Source: Candidatus Zhuqueibacterota bacterium
GTDB taxonomy: Bacteria; Zhuqueibacterota; Zhuqueibacteria; Residuimicrobiales; Krinioviventaceae
NCBI GenBank assembly: GCA_016934825.1
Contig: JAFGSB010000134.1
Span: forward strand, 1-64,000
Direction: 5' to 3'
Length of the DNA: 64,000 bases
The notes beneath the pieces are model-generated. The model saw only the letters and a program-made list of their open reading frames with translations. It was not told where the DNA came from and did no database searches. The first letter of the stretch is position 1, and each line of letters opens with the position of its first letter. A program made the position numbers and the translations under genes. Below, in pieces: positions 19,170 through 28,037 of the stretch.

Positions 19170-20457
19170 CAGCATAATGGTAGAACAATATACAGAGAAA
19201 TATGTTAAACGTAACTTTGTTTCGAACTGGCTGGACGGCTCTTTTTACGCATTTGCGATGAGTTTTGTATCCAATGTAACGGTAGTTCCGGTATTTGTAA
19301 AATATCTTGGCGGCAGTAATGTTGCGGTCGCCCTGATATATGTGATCTGGAATATCGGTTTTAATCTGCCGCAAATATTTATATCAAACTATGCCGGCAG
19401 GCTGGAATTCAAAAAAAGATTTGTTTTGAAAACCGCTTTTATTCAGAGAGTTCCCTGGTTGCTGATGGCGTTATTCAGCTTTTTTATCGTCAGCCGGATC
19501 AGCCGGACATCGGGATTAATAATGTTCTTTGTGATATTTGCCATTACAGCAATAACCGGAAGCATAAATATGCCGGCGTGGTTTGATCTGGTGGCCAAAG
19601 TCACCCCGGTGCATCTGCGCGGCCGGTTGTTCGCCGCGCGTTCAATTTTAGGCTCAGTGCTTGGTATAACCGGAGGATGGGTGGTCGTGCACGTTTTGGA
19701 AAATATTAATTATCCCTATAGTTTCGGGCTGCTTTTTTTGTTAACCTTTATTGTAACCCTGATTTCCTATATTTTTGTTGCCATGATCAGGGAATATTAC
19801 CCGAATTCGAAAAAAAAGGCTATACCGCATTACATATATTTCAGGCGTTTGACAAAAATCCTGAAACGTCATCACAATTTTCGAAATTTTATCATTGCGG
19901 ACGCACTGTTAAAAATCGCGCTGATGGCAGATGTATTTTATTCCGTACACGCGTTGGAGAAATTCTCCTTATCCAACAGTACGGTCGGGAAATTTACCAT
20001 TGTAATGATGGTGAGTATGATTGCGGGCAATCTTTTATTTGGTCAAATTGCCGACCGGGTCGGCCACCGTATAAACCTTGTCATTGCTTCCGTTGCCACG
20101 ACCGTATCCTGCGTATTTGCGTTTTTTTCAACGCATGTTTATTTATACGCCATTGTATTTGTCGGTTCCGCATTTACGGTACTGTTGGTCAATATTTCGC
20201 GTCTGTCGATTATCTCGGAATTATGTAATGAGGAGGACCGGCCAACCTATGTGGCGCTTGCAAATCTTATGACTTCTCCGTTCATTTTATCGAGTTTGCT
20301 GGGCGGATGGATTGCCAACAGTCAGGGTTATAATATAGTTTTTATCATATCGGGCCTGTTTGCGTTGTGCGCTACTTTTTGTTTGATTTTTTTTGTGAAG
20401 GAACCGAGAACAACGAAAGAAAGGCCCATGATTCCGAACCTGAAAGTGACTCCATAA
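19162..20457 (+). CDS. MFS transporter
   Basis: 431-residue integral membrane protein with about 12 hydrophobic segments; the loop 'VHLRGRLFAARS' after segment 4 and 'FGQIADRVGHRINLV' after the central loop are major facilitator signatures. GTG at 19162 is preferred as start because a full AAGGAGGT lies 11 bases upstream, inside the GH42 gene; the ATG at 19177 would be too far from it. The coupling with GH42 suggests it imports the galactosidase substrate or exports a product; direction and ligand are unknown. Confidence 0.85.
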   Translation: MVNSIMVEQYTEKYVKRNFVSNWLDGSFYAFAMSFVSNVTVVPVFVKYLGGSNVAVALIYVIWNIGFNLPQIFISNYAGRLEFKKRFVLKTAFIQRVPWLLMALFSFFIVSRISRTSGLIMFFVIFAITAITGSINMPAWFDLVAKVTPVHLRGRLFAARSILGSVLGITGGWVVVHVLENINYPYSFGLLFLLTFIVTLISYIFVAMIREYYPNSKKKAIPHYIYFRRLTKILKRHHNFRNFIIADALLKIALMADVFYSVHALEKFSLSNSTVGKFTIVMMVSMIAGNLLFGQIADRVGHRINLVIASVATTVSCVFAFFSTHVYLYAIVFVGSAFTVLLVNISRLSIISELCNEEDRPTYVALANLMTSPFILSSLLGGWIANSQGYNIVFIISGLFALCATFCLIFFVKEPRTTKERPMIPNLKVTP

Positions 20458-20477
20458 CAATTATATTGGAGAAATTT

Positions 20478-21860
20478 ATGAAAAAGTCTCTGTTAATAAA
20501 TTTAGTTGTTCTGATTTTTTTATTTACGATTTGTGTATATAAGTCATTGGCGCAGCTTTCCGAGGCGCCGCCGAATCCCGAACCGGATGCACGGTATAAA
20601 TCGGATATATTGTTAATTGTCGCTCATCCCGATGATGAAACGGCCGTCGGCAGTTACTTGGCCAAAGCGGTATTTGATCTGGGGAAAAAAGTCGCGATAA
20701 TATATATCAATCGCGGCAGTGAGGGTGGTAATACTACGGGAAACGAACAGGCGGATGCAATGGCGGCGATGAGAGAGATTGAGGTGCGCCGTGCCGTAGC
20801 GGAATTTGGTATTTTTAACGTCTGGATATTGAATGGTAAGGATACACCCGGTCAGGATGTTCTGCGTTCGTTGAGCGTTTGGAAGCATGGCGATATCCTT
20901 GAGCAGGTGGTCAGGCTGGTTCGTCTCACCCGACCCGAGGTGATCCTGACCTGGCTGCCGCATTTTTCAATCGGTGAAAATCACGGCGACCACCAGGCTT
21001 CAAGCGTTATCGCCATTGAAGCATTCGATATGGCGGGCAATCCGACTGTCTTTCCCGCGCAGGTCATTACACCGCGTGAACGGTACGATATAAATAATTT
21101 TACGGAAGGACTGCGACCCTGGCAGCCGAAAAAACTGTATTTTTTTTCGGACGCTTCACATCCTTTTACGGCCGAAGGCCCGGAGTTCGATATCTCCGAA
21201 ATATCACCTTCACAAAACGTCGCCTATTATAAATTGGCCGCCAGACTGCATATGCCGCATTTGACCCAGGGCGATGTGTCCGATATTGCTTTGGAAGCAC
21301 AAAAAACAGGTGATTATAAAAATTTTATTGATTGGATGTCCTCATTCAAACTGATATTTGGTAAATCCGTCGTGAAATGTAATCCCGGTGGAGATGTATT
21401 TGAGGGTATTACGGAATCGGTCCATCCGTTTACGCCGGTGAGCGGCTATGTCGCGGAACAACATAAAGGTGTAACAATGGAATTCGGAGGTCCGTTTTTA
21501 TTTTACCGTGATTTCTGGAAAGCACATGATATCGGGCATATCGGTAAAATCTTTGAACCGGAAATCGGTATATCATACGGCGGATACCTGCATATTCCGC
21601 TGGTGTTGCGGAACGGCACGTCCGATACGGTGTCCGTTAGTTTAACGGGTGCATTCCCCGAAGGCTGGCAGGAGTCGGCCGGGTCCGCTATATATACTCT
21701 TTCCCCCGGAAAAGTGTACCCGGTACAGACGTTTGCTTTTGCCCCGGACGAAGGAGTTGATGAGGACCAATTCATTGTCTGGACCGCTAAAATGAAAAAT
21801 AACGTAATCGGTTCACTCAGGATGAAAGTCAGTTTATCAGAGTGGACTTTACCCCAATAA
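20478..21860 (+). CDS. Exported PIG-L family deacetylase
   Basis: 460 residues with signal peptide ending 'YKSLAQ'. The zinc-binding 'AHPDDE' motif begins at His50, and 'ENHGDHQAS' supplies the later His172, both standard for LmbE/PIG-L de-N-acetylases. About 150 C-terminal residues form a beta-sandwich. PIG-L enzymes remove acetyl groups from N-acetylated sugars and related amines. The start at 20478 has TGGAGA 6 bases upstream and heads the signal peptide; the frame is open further upstream inside the MFS gene but without reason to start there. It may deacetylate a decorated glycan fragment in the periplasm. Confidence 0.85.
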   Translation: MKKSLLINLVVLIFLFTICVYKSLAQLSEAPPNPEPDARYKSDILLIVAHPDDETAVGSYLAKAVFDLGKKVAIIYINRGSEGGNTTGNEQADAMAAMREIEVRRAVAEFGIFNVWILNGKDTPGQDVLRSLSVWKHGDILEQVVRLVRLTRPEVILTWLPHFSIGENHGDHQASSVIAIEAFDMAGNPTVFPAQVITPRERYDINNFTEGLRPWQPKKLYFFSDASHPFTAEGPEFDISEISPSQNVAYYKLAARLHMPHLTQGDVSDIALEAQKTGDYKNFIDWMSSFKLIFGKSVVKCNPGGDVFEGITESVHPFTPVSGYVAEQHKGVTMEFGGPFLFYRDFWKAHDIGHIGKIFEPEIGISYGGYLHIPLVLRNGTSDTVSVSLTGAFPEGWQESAGSAIYTLSPGKVYPVQTFAFAPDEGVDEDQFIVWTAKMKNNVIGSLRMKVSLSEWTLPQ

Positions 21861-21909
21861 TAAATTGTGCAGAGCACGAATAAATTTTAATCGGAAACAG
21901 GGAAATAAT

Positions 21910-23577
21910 ATGAATCGCCGATCTTTTATCAAAAAAACCTGCTGTGCAGGTCTTGGTACAACCGTTTTGACGCAGGCCGCTTTGTCCAACGCGCTTGTGC
22001 TGACGGACAGCAAAACCGAAAAGCCAACGGAACAGGGAGAACTGGTATTTACACCTGCCTATGTCCAGCGCGGAGAAGGTCCGCACCTGCTTGACTGGGC
22101 ATACGCCAGCGATATAAACCATGATTCGTTCTATTCGAATATTTCATCGTCAAAAGACGGTGTGAAAATTTCGGATGTCAGGGGACAAAATAAGTTCGGC
22201 ATCAATGTCCGCTGGAACGTGGAAGGATTCGGTTATATTTATATCACGGCGGATAACGGCGGCGAATTTTATGAATTACCCCGGGCAGGCTCCACAACAA
22301 TCCTAAACCTGAACTTCGAGTTGGCCAAAAGCCGTGTTTTACGGAACCGGAAACGTCTTAAAGAACTGACACAAAACGGCTGGGAACCCTCCCGGCAGGT
22401 AACGGGTTACCAGGATATTGCCGACTTTTATTATCAGGATGCAAACCGCAAGCAAGGCAATCAAGAATTATGCGGAAAATTGTCACAACAAGCTTTATAT
22501 TTTGCCATGCTCGTGGGTGAAAGCATGGAACTGGACCGGGCCCGTTTCGATATTCGGAAAAACGGTTATCGCCCGGATTTTTTTATCGGCTGCGACGCGC
22601 GGGGATATTACCAGATGGACCAGGACCTTTTCCTGGAACGGTTTACGGGTCTTTTTAATTACGCGACGATCACCCATTACCTGCTGAGCGGCTATTTTCA
22701 GGATTTCGAACCGATTGAAGGCCGGAAACAATTTGATTTGAGAACGGCGGTCCTGAAAACGTTGAAAAAACATAATATAACGGTAGAAGGACGACCGCTG
22801 TTCTGGTTTTACCGGACAACCACGCCGGACTGGCTGAGAAATAAAAAGTATGATGATCTGCTCAGGTATGTGGAAAGCCACACGCGTACGGTTATGAGCC
22901 ATTACGGCGACCAGATGTACGCCTGGGAGATCGTTAATGAACTGCATGACTGGGCCAACGAAGTTCAGTTATCCCCGGAACAGACCGTGGAACTGACAAA
23001 GCTGGCCTGTGACGTGGCCCGCGACACCAACCCGAAAGTCAACCGGCTGATCAATAACTGCTGTCCTTTCGCTGAATACGTGCAGTTAAAAAAATGGGGT
23101 GAACTGGACGCAAAATACCCGCAGCGGACACCGCACAAGTTTATGCGCGACCTGGTAGACGCCGGTGTGGATTTTACAATTACCGGACAGCAGATGTATT
23201 TCCCGTACCGGGATTTATCGGACACGATACTGCTGGTGGAACGATTCCGTGAATTCGGCAAACCGGTGCAACTCACGGAAGTCGGCGCCCCGTCAGGCCC
23301 GAGTCGGGAATCTCTTCTGTCCGGCACGTCTGAGTTGCCAAAAGAACCTTATATATGGCGCCGGTACTGGGATGAAGAATTACAGGCGGATTGGCTGGAA
23401 GGTGTTTATACGCTCGCTTACAGCAGACCGTGGATCGAAGCGGCGAACTGGTATGACTTTGTCGATCCGCATTCTTTTATCATAAACGGGGGTTTGCTCA
23501 GATCTCCAAAAGGCGAACCCAAAGCGGCTTACAACCGGTTGCTCAAATTACAGAACGAATGGAAATCGTTGGGTTAA
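21910..23577 (+). CDS. GH10-like protein 1, with Tat-type signal
   Basis: 555 residues. The start has AGGGA upstream and the N-terminus 'MNRRSFIKK' followed by a hydrophobic stretch is a twin-arginine export signal. Residues about 40-170 are a beta-rich module ('VEGFGYIYITADNGGEFYEL') shared with the next two genes. The barrel keeps the acid/base Glu344 ('WEIVNELHDW') and nucleophile Glu457 ('QLTEVGAPSG') of GH10. Residues normally holding xylose in subsite -1 seem replaced: 'THY' at 255-257 and 'GRPLFW' (Arg295) stand where GH10 xylanases have Glu-Asn-Lys and a 'GHxLxWH' segment. Xylanase activity should not be assumed. Confidence 0.75.
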   Translation: MNRRSFIKKTCCAGLGTTVLTQAALSNALVLTDSKTEKPTEQGELVFTPAYVQRGEGPHLLDWAYASDINHDSFYSNISSSKDGVKISDVRGQNKFGINVRWNVEGFGYIYITADNGGEFYELPRAGSTTILNLNFELAKSRVLRNRKRLKELTQNGWEPSRQVTGYQDIADFYYQDANRKQGNQELCGKLSQQALYFAMLVGESMELDRARFDIRKNGYRPDFFIGCDARGYYQMDQDLFLERFTGLFNYATITHYLLSGYFQDFEPIEGRKQFDLRTAVLKTLKKHNITVEGRPLFWFYRTTTPDWLRNKKYDDLLRYVESHTRTVMSHYGDQMYAWEIVNELHDWANEVQLSPEQTVELTKLACDVARDTNPKVNRLINNCCPFAEYVQLKKWGELDAKYPQRTPHKFMRDLVDAGVDFTITGQQMYFPYRDLSDTILLVERFREFGKPVQLTEVGAPSGPSRESLLSGTSELPKEPYIWRRYWDEELQADWLEGVYTLAYSRPWIEAANWYDFVDPHSFIINGGLLRSPKGEPKAAYNRLLKLQNEWKSLG

Positions 23578-23611
23578 TTGTACCGCAAAAAATTTTGAGG
23601 ATTTTATTTAT

Positions 23612-25153
23612 ATGGCAAAACAGGAACTTTTATTTAAACCGGTCTTTGTACAGAAAGGCCGGGGACCCCATTTGGCGCAGATGGTGTACCTGACGGATGA
23701 AAAAGGCGACACATTCCGGGCGGATATCAGGATTGACAATTCGGGAATTAAAATTGTGAATACCTACGACCATCACAAATTCGTTCTCTATGTCCGCTGG
23801 AATGTGGAAGGTTACGGGTATCTATATATGCCTGCCGACAATGGCGGCGAATTTCATGATTTATCCGGGTCCGGCACAGGTGTCTGTAATTTGAATTTCG
23901 AACTGGCCAAAACGCGGATTGTCAGGAACCAACAGCGCCTGAAATTATTCGCGGAAACAGGTTATAAGCCGTCCGTTGAAGTGAAGACAATGCTTGATCT
24001 GGCATTGACATTATTGAATGATGCTGACAGAAAAGTTAGTGATTTGTTACTATGCGGTGAATTGTCGCAAAAATCATTGATGTACGCACTGATCGCCAGC
24101 GATATGATGGAAATGGAAAAGCTCCGTTTTGATCTGAAAAATCAGTCTCCCCGTTCGGATTTTTTCGCGGGTTGTGATTCCCGCGGTTACCTGCAGATGG
24201 ACAAGGATATATTTTGGGAACGGTTTACGGAATTGTTCGGTTATGCAACCATTACCCATTATTTAAAAGGCGATGTTATAAATTTCGAACCGGAAGAAGG
24301 TAAAAAGCAGTTCGCCGAGCGTGACAAACTGGTTGATGAACTGTTAAAACGAAATATTGTCGTCGAAGGCAGACCGCTGTTCTGGTCGCATTCCTGGGTC
24401 ACGCCGGACTGGCTGCGGCAAAAGTCTTTTGACGACGTTTTGATATACCTGGAAAAACACATCCGAACCGTCCTCGGCCATTATGGCGACCGTATCCGGG
24501 TCTGGGAGGTGGTCAATGAACTGCACGATTGGGCGAACGAACTGCAACTGAATCATGAACAAACCATAAAACTGACGCGGCTGGCCTGCGAAACGGCCCG
24601 GGAAGTGAATCCGAAAATCCGCCTGTTAATTAACAACTGTTGTCCGTTTGCCGAATACGTGCAGGGCGGCAAATGGACGCAAATTCCGGCAAAGTATCCG
24701 CAGCGGACACCGCACCAGTTTATCACACAGTTAATTGAAGCAAATGTGGATTTTGATATTGTCGGTGTGCAAATGTATTTTGTCAAACGGCCGCCCGCCG
24801 ATAGTATATTATTAATGGAACGCTATGCCGATTTCGGGAAAAAAGTACAAATTACCGAAGTCGGCTCGCCTTCGGCCGGCATTACCCTCGAATTTGATGC
24901 GCCGGACGAAAACTTTTCAATTTATCCCTGTGAATGGCGAAGACACTGGGATGAGGACTTGCAGGCGGACTGGCTTGAATATATTTTTTCCTTTGCCTAT
25001 AGTAAACCCTGGATTGAAGCGGCGAACTGGTACGATCTGGTTGACCCGTACAGTTACTTGAAGAGCGGCGGGATATTGCGTTCCCCGAAAGGTGAAAAAA
25101 AGACCGCGTTCGACCGGTTAGGATTTTTACTTCAGCAATGGCAAAAAAAATAA
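23612..25153 (+). CDS. GH10-like protein 2, no export signal
   Basis: 513 residues, second of three tandem paralogues. It begins directly with the shared beta-rich module ('VEGYGYLYMPADNGGEFHDL') and has no signal peptide, unlike its neighbours, so it should stay in the cytoplasm. Catalytic glutamates are kept at Glu303 ('WEVVNELHDW') and Glu416 ('QITEVGSPSA'). The same changes around the active site are present ('ITHYL', 'GRPLFWSHSWVTPDWL'). GAGGA lies about 11 bases upstream of the start. It may act on imported oligosaccharides of the type cut outside by the exported copies. Confidence 0.75.
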   Translation: MAKQELLFKPVFVQKGRGPHLAQMVYLTDEKGDTFRADIRIDNSGIKIVNTYDHHKFVLYVRWNVEGYGYLYMPADNGGEFHDLSGSGTGVCNLNFELAKTRIVRNQQRLKLFAETGYKPSVEVKTMLDLALTLLNDADRKVSDLLLCGELSQKSLMYALIASDMMEMEKLRFDLKNQSPRSDFFAGCDSRGYLQMDKDIFWERFTELFGYATITHYLKGDVINFEPEEGKKQFAERDKLVDELLKRNIVVEGRPLFWSHSWVTPDWLRQKSFDDVLIYLEKHIRTVLGHYGDRIRVWEVVNELHDWANELQLNHEQTIKLTRLACETAREVNPKIRLLINNCCPFAEYVQGGKWTQIPAKYPQRTPHQFITQLIEANVDFDIVGVQMYFVKRPPADSILLMERYADFGKKVQITEVGSPSAGITLEFDAPDENFSIYPCEWRRHWDEDLQADWLEYIFSFAYSKPWIEAANWYDLVDPYSYLKSGGILRSPKGEKKTAFDRLGFLLQQWQKK

Positions 25154-25210
25154 ATAATGCAGCTTATTTTATAGTTGTTGTGCCTGCGATAGAATTATTT
25201 TGAGGATTTT

Positions 25211-26863
25211 ATGAGAGAATTATCCAGAAGAAGTTTTTTTAAAACCGGCGCTGCGGCAGCCGCATCAATGGCACTGCCATTCACGGCAGCCGGTTTGAAT
25301 TCAGTTTTTGCACAAACAAATCATGAACTGATTTTTCGTCCCTATCCCCATCCCTGGATGCCGGAATTCACTTACGCCTATGCGGCAGATGAAAATGAAG
25401 ATCCGTTCAAATCTTCGATTTCGGTAAATCGTCAAGGCGTTGTGGTACCGACTGATTTCGGCGACCGCAGATTTTCAGTTAACGCGCGCTGGTTCGTTGA
25501 AGGTTTTGGATATATATGGCTGTCGGCGGACAATGGCGGTGAATATTATTCCTTAAAGGATTTTAAAAACGGAAATCCTTTGAATTTGAATTATGAATTC
25601 GCCAAGAGCCGCATTTTCCGTAACCGCGAAGTAAAAGAGCGATATAATAAAAACGGTGTGATCTTTTCCAGCGAAGTGGAACATTTGTTTGACCTGTCGG
25701 AGGAATTATTCAAAGAGGCGTCCAAAGTAACTAATAGCGGGGAAAAATGCGCCGGCTTATCGGACAAAGCCCTGTTTTATGCGTTGAATACGGGGGAAAA
25801 AATTGAACTGGAAAAAGCGGCCTTTGATATCATCAGGTATAACCGCCGTGACAATGTATATTTTGGCTGTGAAACCAGGCAGTATATATGGGCAAGATCC
25901 GAAGAATTTACCAAACGTTTTGTCGAGTTGTTTAATTTTGCTACAGTTACCCATTACGTGTGGGATACCTGGTATGAAATATTTGAGCCCCGTGAGGGTT
26001 ATTATAACTGGGGAATAAAAGATAATATTGTCAACTGGCTGACGGAGCACAACATCACCATCCAGGGACGTCCGTTGTTCTGGTTTCACCCGGTTGTGAC
26101 CCCGGATTGGCTTAAGGAAAAGAATTTTGATGAACTGAAAAAATATGTGGACCGTCATGTTAAAGATGTGGTCGGTCATTATGGGGATAAAGTATTACAA
26201 TGGGAAGTCGTCAACGAGTACCATGACTGGGCCAATATTCATAATCATTCACCGGAACAGATTACGGAAATCGTCCGACAGGCCTGTGACAGGACCGCTG
26301 AAATCAATCCGAAAGTCGTCCGTATCATCAATAATTGTTCTCCGTTTTCAGAATACGCGGCATGTGGGAGAAGCGCACGACAAAAGGAACCGTCAAAGCG
26401 TCCGTTAAGGTCTACCCGTAAATTTATCGAGGACCTTGAGCAAGCCGGTGTGGATTATGATGTACTCGGAATTCAAGTCTATTTCCCGCGCCGCGATCTA
26501 TCCGATATTGTGCGGATGCTGGAACGGTTTGAAAAATTCAACAAGCCCATATATATCACGGAAATTGGCGCAACATCTGGTCCCACGAAAAAGTCGCTGG
26601 ATGACGATAAAATGAATATTTCGCAGGAACCTTATGAATGGCACCGGCGCTGGGATGAGAAATTACAGGCGGATTGGCTGGAACAGGTTTATACATTGTA
26701 CTATAGCAGGCCCAATATCAAAGCGATTAACTGGTACGATTTTGCCGATTTTCGAACGTTCATTGTTAACGGGGGATTAGTGACTGAAAATTGTACGCCA
26801 AAACGTTCATTTTATCGATTAAAAAATTTACTGGCATCGTGGAACCGATTGCCCAAATCCTGA
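25211..26863 (+). CDS. GH10-like protein 3, with Tat-type signal
   Basis: 550 residues, third tandem paralogue and the most divergent. The N-terminus 'MRELSRRSFFKTGAAAAA' is a twin-arginine signal with cleavage near 'VFAQ'. The beta-rich module ('VEGFGYIWLSADNGGEYYSL') and barrel follow, with Glu336 ('WEVVNEYHDW') and Glu451 ('YITEIGATSG') as acid/base and nucleophile. 'VTHYVW' and 'GRPLFWFHPVVTPDWL' repeat the unusual active-site pattern. GAGGA lies 6 bases upstream of the start. The conserved changes in all three copies argue for a shared, non-standard substrate. Confidence 0.75.
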   Translation: MRELSRRSFFKTGAAAAASMALPFTAAGLNSVFAQTNHELIFRPYPHPWMPEFTYAYAADENEDPFKSSISVNRQGVVVPTDFGDRRFSVNARWFVEGFGYIWLSADNGGEYYSLKDFKNGNPLNLNYEFAKSRIFRNREVKERYNKNGVIFSSEVEHLFDLSEELFKEASKVTNSGEKCAGLSDKALFYALNTGEKIELEKAAFDIIRYNRRDNVYFGCETRQYIWARSEEFTKRFVELFNFATVTHYVWDTWYEIFEPREGYYNWGIKDNIVNWLTEHNITIQGRPLFWFHPVVTPDWLKEKNFDELKKYVDRHVKDVVGHYGDKVLQWEVVNEYHDWANIHNHSPEQITEIVRQACDRTAEINPKVVRIINNCSPFSEYAACGRSARQKEPSKRPLRSTRKFIEDLEQAGVDYDVLGIQVYFPRRDLSDIVRMLERFEKFNKPIYITEIGATSGPTKKSLDDDKMNISQEPYEWHRRWDEKLQADWLEQVYTLYYSRPNIKAINWYDFADFRTFIVNGGLVTENCTPKRSFYRLKNLLASWNRLPKS

Positions 26864-26886
26864 CACGTTACCAAGAGGTTTAAAAT

Positions 26887-28035
26887 ATGACATCAAAAGA
26901 ACGATTAATCATTGCCATGAATTGTGGTCAACCCGACCATGTTCCGGTCAGTCCCGATATTTCCGTAATGGTGCCGGACAAGCTTGACGGACGACCTTTT
27001 TACGACATACATCTGGACGGCCGGGAACATTTCGGCTGGACTTCCGCCACGCATGGTGAAGTATATGTACGGGCCGTCAGGCATTTTGATATGGACGGTT
27101 TTTACATGTACGGAGGGTTAAAACAAATTAAACCTCAGGACCGCCCGGAATTTGAGGAAGAAATATTGGATGTCCCGGAAGGAAAACTGGTTAAACGGGT
27201 CTGTCATACTGCGCTGGGGGAATTAACGGAACAGGAACTCTTCTTTGCGGATGAACCGCCGTGGCGCAGTGAAAAACCGATTAAGGATTTACAAAAGGAT
27301 TTTGACAGGATGAAACTAATGCTGGGTGAATCCGGATGGGAATGGGAAAAGGAATATCGCGACATGCATGTGATGGGTGATCTGGGTGTGTATCTGGGAA
27401 TGGTTCCGGTTTTTCAGGATTGGTACTTTCACAACCGTCAGGGTGGTTTTGAACAGATGATAATGGATTTTTTAGGCGACGAAGAACAGGTCGAAAAAAT
27501 TCATGAGTACTGGATGGAATGGGCATTGGCCAATGTCAGGGCCATGCTTGCCGCCAAAGCTGATGTCATTATGCTGGGGGGCTCCAGCGCCAGTCTCAGT
27601 GTTAGTTCGCCGGAATTTTTCCGAAAATTTGAACTGCCTTTTGTTCAAAAAGCTTCCGTTTTATGTAAAGAGGCCGGTATTCCTTCACATTTGCATGTTT
27701 GCGGTCGTTCATGGCAACTTGTGCAAATGGTGGGAGAAGAATCGGAATTGACATCCATGGAACCCATTGAAGAACCGCCGTCCGGTAATGTCGATTTAAA
27801 AGAAGCCAAACAACGGTATGGTAAAAAACTCTGTTTAAAAGGTAATATCAATACCACTAATTTTATGCTGATGGCCACGCCTCAGCAGGTGGAAGACAAA
27901 TGCAAGGCATTAATAGATGCCGCTGCGGAAGGCGGCGGTTTTATTTTGTCGACCGGCGATCAATGCGGACGTGATACACCCGAAGCAAACCTTTTTAAAA
28001 TGGTTGAAGTAGCTAAAACATACGGGAGATATTAG
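26887..28035 (+). CDS. Uroporphyrinogen decarboxylase-family protein (MtaA-like methyltransferase fold)
   Basis: 382 residues of the URO-D superfamily, which includes HemE and cobalamin-dependent methyltransferases. 'TSKERLIIAMNCGQPDHVPV' is the typical N-terminus. 'SHLHVCGRSW' gives the His-x-Cys pair and 'STGDQCGRDTPEANL' a later Cys, which together resemble the zinc site of MtaA/MtbA-type methyltransferases rather than HemE. No heme pathway or corrinoid protein gene is adjacent. It lies 23 bases after the GH10-like cluster and 2 bases before the GH13 gene. A role in removing methyl groups from methylated sugars is possible but only inferred. Confidence 0.75.
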   Translation: MTSKERLIIAMNCGQPDHVPVSPDISVMVPDKLDGRPFYDIHLDGREHFGWTSATHGEVYVRAVRHFDMDGFYMYGGLKQIKPQDRPEFEEEILDVPEGKLVKRVCHTALGELTEQELFFADEPPWRSEKPIKDLQKDFDRMKLMLGESGWEWEKEYRDMHVMGDLGVYLGMVPVFQDWYFHNRQGGFEQMIMDFLGDEEQVEKIHEYWMEWALANVRAMLAAKADVIMLGGSSASLSVSSPEFFRKFELPFVQKASVLCKEAGIPSHLHVCGRSWQLVQMVGEESELTSMEPIEEPPSGNVDLKEAKQRYGKKLCLKGNINTTNFMLMATPQQVEDKCKALIDAAAEGGGFILSTGDQCGRDTPEANLFKMVEVAKTYGRY

Positions 28036-28037
28036 TT

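Noticed and set aside
21910-26863. Reading the three GH10-like genes as one gene broken by frameshifts or as pseudogenes
   Set aside because: Each is full length with its own start, ribosome-binding site, both catalytic glutamates and stop.
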